Origin: Oxalobacteraceae bacterium | GTDB taxonomy: Bacteria > Pseudomonadota > Gammaproteobacteria > Burkholderiales > Burkholderiaceae_D | Direction: 5' to 3' | Assembly (NCBI GenBank): GCA_947446335.1 | Contig: CANFGA010000098.1 | Location: forward strand, 1-8,788 | Length of the DNA stretch: 8,788 bases | Made by a program: the position numbers and the translations under genes | Notes under the pieces: model-generated | Told to the model about the DNA's origin: nothing | The model's database searches: none | The model's input: only the letters and a program-made list of their open reading frames with translations | In this document: piece after piece, positions 5,818 to 8,788 of the stretch | Layout of the letters: each line of letters opens with the position of its first letter | Position numbering within the stretch: position 1 is the first letter of the stretch

Positions 5818-7032
5818 TTACACCTTGGCCGACGTCATCAACGCGCTGCCCCAGGTGGTGCGCCAGCGGTTCTTCACCGACGACAGGCCGAGCAAGGCGA
5901 TCACGGCCAGCATGCCGAACACGATCAAGCCGATCTGGTAGCTGCCGGTGATCTGGCGTGACAAGCCCAGGCTGGAAGCGAGGTAAAAGCCGCCGATGCC
6001 GCCGGCCATGCCGACCATGCCGGTCATGACGCCGATTTCCTTGCGAAAGCGCTGCGGCACCAACTGGAACACGGCGCCGTTGCCGGTGCCCAGCGCCAGC
6101 ATCGCGATCACGAACACGACGGCTGCGCTCATCGCCGAACCCATGCCGATGCTGGCCACAAACAGCGCGCCGGCAGCGATCGCATACATGATCGAGAGCG
6201 TCTTGATGCCGCCCATGCGGTCGGCCATGCGTCCGCCCAGCGGGCGCACCAGCGAGCCGGCGAACACGCAGGCCGCGGTGAAATAGCCGGCAGTGACTGG
6301 CGACAAGCCGTACTGGTTGTTGAAGTAGATCGCCAGCGACGACGCCAAGCCGGAAAAGCCGCCGAAGGTGACGCTGTAAAAGAACATGAACCACCACGCA
6401 TCCTTGTCTTTGAGCACCGCCAGGTATTCGCTCATCGATTTTGGCGGCGGCGACGAAGGTGCATCCTTGGCCATCGTCATGTAGACGATGAAGGCGATCC
6501 CGAGCGGAATCAGGCATAGGCCGAACACGTTTTGCCAGCCGAAGGCGATCGCCAGCGATGGCGCCAGCAGGGCGGCGAACGCGGTGCCGGAATTGCCGGC
6601 ACCGGCGATGCCGAGCGCCGTGCCCTGATGCTCGGGCGGATACCAGCGCGACGCCAGCGGCAGCGCGACGGCGAAGGCGGCGCCGGCAAAGCCGAGCAGC
6701 ACGCCCAGCGTCAGCATGCTGGCATAGCTGTCCAGCACGCCTTGCCAGGCCCACAGCAGAGCGCCCATCACGATCACCTGGCCGATGATGCCCGCCCGCT
6801 TCGGTTTCAAATGATCGACCAGCACCCCCATCACGATGCGCAGCAGCGCGCCGGCCAGCAGCGGCGTGGCCACCATCAAACCCTTTTGCGCTTGCGACAG
6901 TTGCAAGTCGCTCGATATTTGCACCGCCAGCGGACCGAGGATGACCCAGACCATGAAGCTCAAGTCGAAGTAAAAAAATGAAGCGAACAGCGTCGGCGTG
7001 TGGCCCGCTTTCCAGAATGATGTCTTGCTCAT
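5818..7032 (-). CDS. narK: NarK/NasA-family MFS nitrate (nitrite) transporter
   Basis: This is an inner-membrane nitrate/nitrite porter of the NNP family in the major facilitator superfamily, 404 residues with about 12 hydrophobic segments. Both NNP signatures are present: GIAGAGNSG at 141-149 continuing to P158 (TM5), and GTGNGAVFQLVP at 315-326 (TM11). The two substrate-binding arginines expected in TM2 and TM8 are R65 (LLRIVMG) and R263 (SLVRPLGG). The ATG at 7032 is supported by GGAG (7041-7038) 5 nt upstream and by the family-typical start FWKAGHTPTLFASFFYFDLSFMVWV. A longer frame up to 7218 would run through the predicted promoter and is rejected. In an assimilation cluster with nirB the role is probably nitrate import (NasA-like), although NarK symbols are also used for nitrate/nitrite exchangers. 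Its stop is 2 nt from the start of the phosphatase-kinase gene, so the two are one operon. Confidence 0.95.
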   Translation of the reverse strand: MSKTSFWKAGHTPTLFASFFYFDLSFMVWVILGPLAVQISSDLQLSQAQKGLMVATPLLAGALLRIVMGVLVDHLKPKRAGIIGQVIVMGALLWAWQGVLDSYASMLTLGVLLGFAGAAFAVALPLASRWYPPEHQGTALGIAGAGNSGTAFAALLAPSLAIAFGWQNVFGLCLIPLGIAFIVYMTMAKDAPSSPPPKSMSEYLAVLKDKDAWWFMFFYSVTFGGFSGLASSLAIYFNNQYGLSPVTAGYFTAACVFAGSLVRPLGGRMADRMGGIKTLSIMYAIAAGALFVASIGMGSAMSAAVVFVIAMLALGTGNGAVFQLVPQRFRKEIGVMTGMVGMAGGIGGFYLASSLGLSRQITGSYQIGLIVFGMLAVIALLGLSSVKNRWRTTWGSALMTSAKV

Positions 7033-7133
7033 GCTATCTCCGTGAGGTGTTTTTGTGGCGTGCCGCCAGTCGATCAAGCGATCGTTTGGGCTGCAAAGTG
7101 CGCTGAAAGCGTCGGCCTTGTCGCATTGGCTAC

Positions 7134-7149
7134 AGCAATTGCCGTGCCA
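7134..7149 (-). promoter_or_regulatory. sigma-54 (-24/-12) promoter of narK
   Basis: On the - strand the sequence is TGGCACGGCAATTGCT, an excellent fit to the RpoN consensus TGGCACGNNNNTTGCW, with exactly 10 bp between the GG and GC dinucleotides. The -24 block is 7149-7143 and the -12 block 7138-7134. The predicted start is near 7123, giving a narK leader of about 90 nt. The site lies in non-coding sequence and points toward narK. Confidence 0.82.
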
Positions 7150-7179
7150 TGCGTTCGCCCGGCGCACGCCGGACCGGGT

Positions 7180-7196
7180 TGCACCAATCGGGACTG
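7180..7196. promoter_or_regulatory. weaker NtrC-like half-site
   Basis: TGCACCAATCGGGACTG has a perfect left half (TGCACC) of the NtrC dyad TGCACC-N5-GGTGCA, but its right half keeps only about two of six bases. Its centre is 21 bp, two helical turns, from the centre of the strong site at 7201-7217, as expected for cooperatively bound NtrC dimers. Confidence 0.45.
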
Positions 7197-7200
7197 CGCA

Positions 7201-7217
7201 TGCACCGATAACGTGCA
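7201..7217. promoter_or_regulatory. NtrC-type binding site (enhancer) shared by narK and nirB
   Basis: TGCACCGATAACGTGCA matches the NtrC dyad TGCACC-N5-GGTGCA at 11 of 12 specified positions. It lies between the two outward-facing sigma-54 promoters, with its centre about 86 bp upstream of the predicted narK start and about 97 bp upstream of the predicted nirB start. Those distances suit an enhancer-binding protein. NtrC is the natural candidate for nitrogen-limited expression. The regulator gene itself is not in the window. Confidence 0.75.
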
Positions 7218-7225
7218 ACTATTGC

Positions 7226-7242
7226 TATAAAAATATTTATAT
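7226..7242. promoter_or_regulatory. AT-rich tract in the divergent control region
   Basis: A run of 17 A/T bases (TATAAAAATATTTATAT), sharply different from the GC-rich surroundings, lies between the NtrC site and the nirB sigma-54 promoter. It could be intrinsically bent DNA or bind a bending protein that brings NtrC to the promoter. A convincing IHF consensus was not found, and no sigma-70 promoter with a proper -35 could be fitted. Confidence 0.35.
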
Positions 7243-7279
7243 CACAGTGTGCTGCTCTTGCGCAGAGCGCCCAGCAAGT

Positions 7280-7295
7280 TGGCATTGCTCTTGCT
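7280..7295 (+). promoter_or_regulatory. sigma-54 (-24/-12) promoter of nirB
   Basis: TGGCATTGCTCTTGCT fits the RpoN consensus at the key positions: TGGCA (-24 block, GG at 7281-7282), TTGCT (-12 block, GC at 7293-7294) and exactly 10 bp between GG and GC. It lacks the C and G that follow TGGCA in the best promoters. The predicted start is near 7306, about 104 nt before the nirB ATG. Confidence 0.72.
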
Positions 7296-7319
7296 TAGTG
7301 AGATTCAAGGCAGGGCAGC

Positions 7320-7371
7320 GCACGGCACTGATTGCACGACACTGAGCGCACAACCGCACAACATTGAGCGC
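7320..7371 (+). repeat. three tandem copies of a 16-bp motif in the nirB leader
   Basis: GCACGGCACTGATTGC (7320-7335), GCACGACACTGAGCGC (7334-7349) and GCACAACATTGAGCGC (7356-7371). The second and third agree at 14 of 16 bases and are 22 bp apart. The first agrees with the second at 13 of 16 and overlaps it by two bases. All lie downstream of the predicted sigma-54 start and upstream of the nirB Shine-Dalgarno, so they would be in the leader RNA. They could be an operator or RNA control site; the binding factor is unknown. Confidence 0.5.
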
Positions 7372-7409
7372 CCGAAAATTATTCACCGAGACATCCGACG
7401 GAGGCCGTA

Positions 7410-8788
7410 ATGAAGAAAATGAAATTGGTAATGGTTGGCAATGGCATGGCAGGCGTGCGCACGCTGGAAGAGTTGCGCAAGATCGCCCCGGACCTGTATG
7501 ACATTACCGTGTTCGGCGCCGAGCCGTATGCCAATTACAACCGCATCCTGCTCTCGCCGGTGCTGGCCGGCGAGCAGACGATACAAGACATCATGCTCAA
7601 CGATGTCGACTGGTATGTGGAAAACGACATCACGCTGCACCTGGGCAAGAAGATCGTCAAGATCGACCGCAAGAAACGCATCGTGACCGCCGACGACGGC
7701 ACCGAGGCCGAGTATGACCGGCTCTTGATGGCGACCGGCTCAATCCCCTTCATGCTGCCGGTGCCGGGCAAGGACTTGCAAGGCGTGATCGCCTACCGCG
7801 ACATCTACGACACCAATGCGATGATCGCCGCGTCCGAAAAGCATAGCCATGCGATCGTCATCGGCGGCGGCTTGCTGGGGCTGGAAGCAGCCAATGGCTT
7901 GAAGCTGCGCGGGATGGATGTCACCGTGGTGCATTTGCCGGCCTGGCTGATGGATAGACAGCTCGATGTGGTAGCCGGCAAGATGCTGCAAAAATCCTTG
8001 GAAGACCGGGGCTTGAAATTTTTGCTGGAAAAAAATACCGAAGCCTTGCTCGGCGACGCCGATGGCCACGTGCAAGCGATCCGTTTTTCCGACGGGCTCG
8101 AAATTCCGGCCCAACTGGTCGTGATGGCGGTCGGCATTCGCCCCAGCACCGCGCTGGCCGAATCGTGCGGCTTGTATTGCAACCGCGGCATCGTGGTCAG
8201 CGACACGATGCAAACCTACGATCCGCGCATCTACGCGGTCGGCGAATGCGTGAACCACCGCGGCACCGTATACGGCCTGGTGGCGCCGCTGTTCGAGATG
8301 GCCAAGGTGTGCGCCAACCACCTGGCCAATTACGGCATCGGACAATACAAGGGTTCGGTCACCTCGACCAAGCTGAAAGTGACTGGCATCGATCTGTTTT
8401 CTGCCGGTGAATTCATGGGCGGCGAGGGCACCGAAGAAATCGTGCTGTCGGATCCGATAGGGGGCGTCTACAAGCGCCTGGTGCTGAAAGATAACAAGCT
8501 GGTCGGCGCCTGCCTGTATGGCGATACCGTCGATGGCAGCTGGTATTTCAAGATGCTGCGCGAAGGCAAGGATGTGGCCGAGATCCGCGATAGTCTGATG
8601 TTCGGCGAAGCCAATACCGGGCGTCCGGGCGATGTTGGCCATGAAGGTTACACGATGGCGGCGAGCATGCCCGACAGTGCCGAAGTGTGCGGCTGCAACG
8701 GCGTGTGCAAGGGTGCCATCGTCACCGCGATCAAGGAAAAAGGCTTGTTCACGCTCGAAGACGTGCGCAAGCATACCAAGGCGTCGGC
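7410..8788 (+). CDS. nirB: NADH-dependent assimilatory nitrite reductase, large subunit NirB (3' truncated)
   Basis: NirB with NirD reduces nitrite to ammonium in the cytoplasm using NADH, FAD, a [2Fe-2S] centre and siroheme/[4Fe-4S]. The frame is open from the ATG at 7410 to the window edge, 459 complete codons of a protein normally about 800-850 residues. Visible parts are the FAD-binding VMVGNGMAG at 7-15, substrate-side sequence ANYNRILLSPVLAGE, NAD-binding IGGGLLGLEAA at 151-161, MAVGIRPST, the FAD-contacting YAVGEC (C280), and the start of the BFD-like [2Fe-2S] domain with VCGCNGVCKG (C427, C429, C433). The siroheme domains lie beyond the window. The start is set by CGGAGG at 7399-7404, 5 nt upstream; a second ATG at 7419 is less well spaced. 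It is transcribed divergently from narK from the predicted sigma-54 promoter. Confidence 0.95.
   Translation, partial: MKKMKLVMVGNGMAGVRTLEELRKIAPDLYDITVFGAEPYANYNRILLSPVLAGEQTIQDIMLNDVDWYVENDITLHLGKKIVKIDRKKRIVTADDGTEAEYDRLLMATGSIPFMLPVPGKDLQGVIAYRDIYDTNAMIAASEKHSHAIVIGGGLLGLEAANGLKLRGMDVTVVHLPAWLMDRQLDVVAGKMLQKSLEDRGLKFLLEKNTEALLGDADGHVQAIRFSDGLEIPAQLVVMAVGIRPSTALAESCGLYCNRGIVVSDTMQTYDPRIYAVGECVNHRGTVYGLVAPLFEMAKVCANHLANYGIGQYKGSVTSTKLKVTGIDLFSAGEFMGGEGTEEIVLSDPIGGVYKRLVLKDNKLVGACLYGDTVDGSWYFKMLREGKDVAEIRDSLMFGEANTGRPGDVGHEGYTMAASMPDSAEVCGCNGVCKGAIVTAIKEKGLFTLEDVRKHTKAS

Larger units (their letters stand above)
7033..7409. other. divergent narK-nirB control region, 377 bp without a gene
   Basis: No protein-coding frame here looks genuine. 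From left to right it holds the narK leader and Shine-Dalgarno, the narK sigma-54 promoter, a weak and a strong NtrC-like site, an AT-rich tract, the nirB sigma-54 promoter, the repeated 16-bp leader motif and the nirB Shine-Dalgarno. Nothing else recognisable was seen at 7042-7122. Confidence 0.8.

Noticed and set aside
5816..6754. N-terminal extension of the phosphatase-kinase frame to an 889-residue protein
   Set aside because: The extra 313 residues are rich in Arg/Gly/Ala, show no domain, and are the out-of-frame reading of narK. The real start has a Shine-Dalgarno and sits 2 nt after the narK stop.
7127..7142. + strand TGGC...TTGC pair resembling a second sigma-54 site
   Set aside because: There are 11 bp instead of 10 between GG and GC, which RpoN does not tolerate well. 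The same bases form the much better - strand site at 7149-7134.
7033..7218. Extension of narK to a start at 7218
   Set aside because: The extension would run through the sigma-54 promoter and the NtrC sites, and it lacks family similarity. A good Shine-Dalgarno precedes the ATG at 7032.
7222..7250. Sigma-70, FNR or CRP site in the AT-rich stretch and the following TATCACAGTGTG
   Set aside because: No paired -35/-10 at 16-18 bp, no TTGAT-N4-ATCAA dyad and no TGTGA-N6-TCACA dyad could be fitted.
7740..8774. 344-residue frame on the - strand opposite nirB
   Set aside because: It is rich in His, Gln, Asp and Ala, as expected of the antisense frame of a GC-rich gene. The + strand encodes clear NirB motifs throughout.

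Overview
The window is chromosomal DNA, GC-rich (about 60% by eye), with the codon bias of a betaproteobacterium. Protein flavour and gene order suggest the Oxalobacteraceae (Janthinobacterium, Duganella, Herbaspirillum, Massilia and relatives). This placement is inference from recognition, not from a search. The theme is nitrate assimilation: six protein genes are wholly visible or nearly so, and a seventh (nirB) runs off the right edge.

Left part (1-2815, + strand): the 3' part of nrtA, then nrtB and nrtD, which encode the binding protein, permease and ATPase of an ABC nitrate importer. They are tightly packed as an operon whose promoter lies left of the window. Positions 2816-2956 hold a cluster of related 18-bp repeats in both orientations. 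They form inverted repeats between two convergent genes and probably act as a two-way terminator or a REP/MITE-like element.

Middle (2957-7032, - strand): read in the direction of transcription the order is narK (MFS nitrate/nitrite transporter), a PP2C phosphatase-Ser/Thr kinase fusion with a C-terminal membrane anchor, then the housekeeping tRNA-modification gene tsaD. narK and the phosphatase-kinase gene are separated by 2 nt. tsaD is 81 nt further on and probably has its own promoter.

Right part (7033-8788): a 377-bp divergent control region between narK (-) and nirB (+, assimilatory NADH-nitrite reductase large subunit, 3' truncated). I read two outward-facing sigma-54 (-24/-12) promoters in it, one per gene, with an NtrC-type dyad between them and a weaker half-site 21 bp away. 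The simplest model is that nitrogen limitation, through NtrC~P and RpoN, switches on nitrate uptake (narK plus the phosphatase-kinase) and nitrite reduction (nirB) together. The predicted nirB leader is about 100 nt long and carries three tandem copies of a 16-bp motif that may be a second, pathway-specific control site.

I see no tRNA, rRNA, CRISPR array or transposase gene. The most interesting points are the phosphatase-kinase fusion embedded in the nitrate locus, the symmetrical sigma-54/NtrC divergent promoter, the repeated motif in the nirB leader, and the repeat cluster that ends exactly beside the tsaD stop codon.
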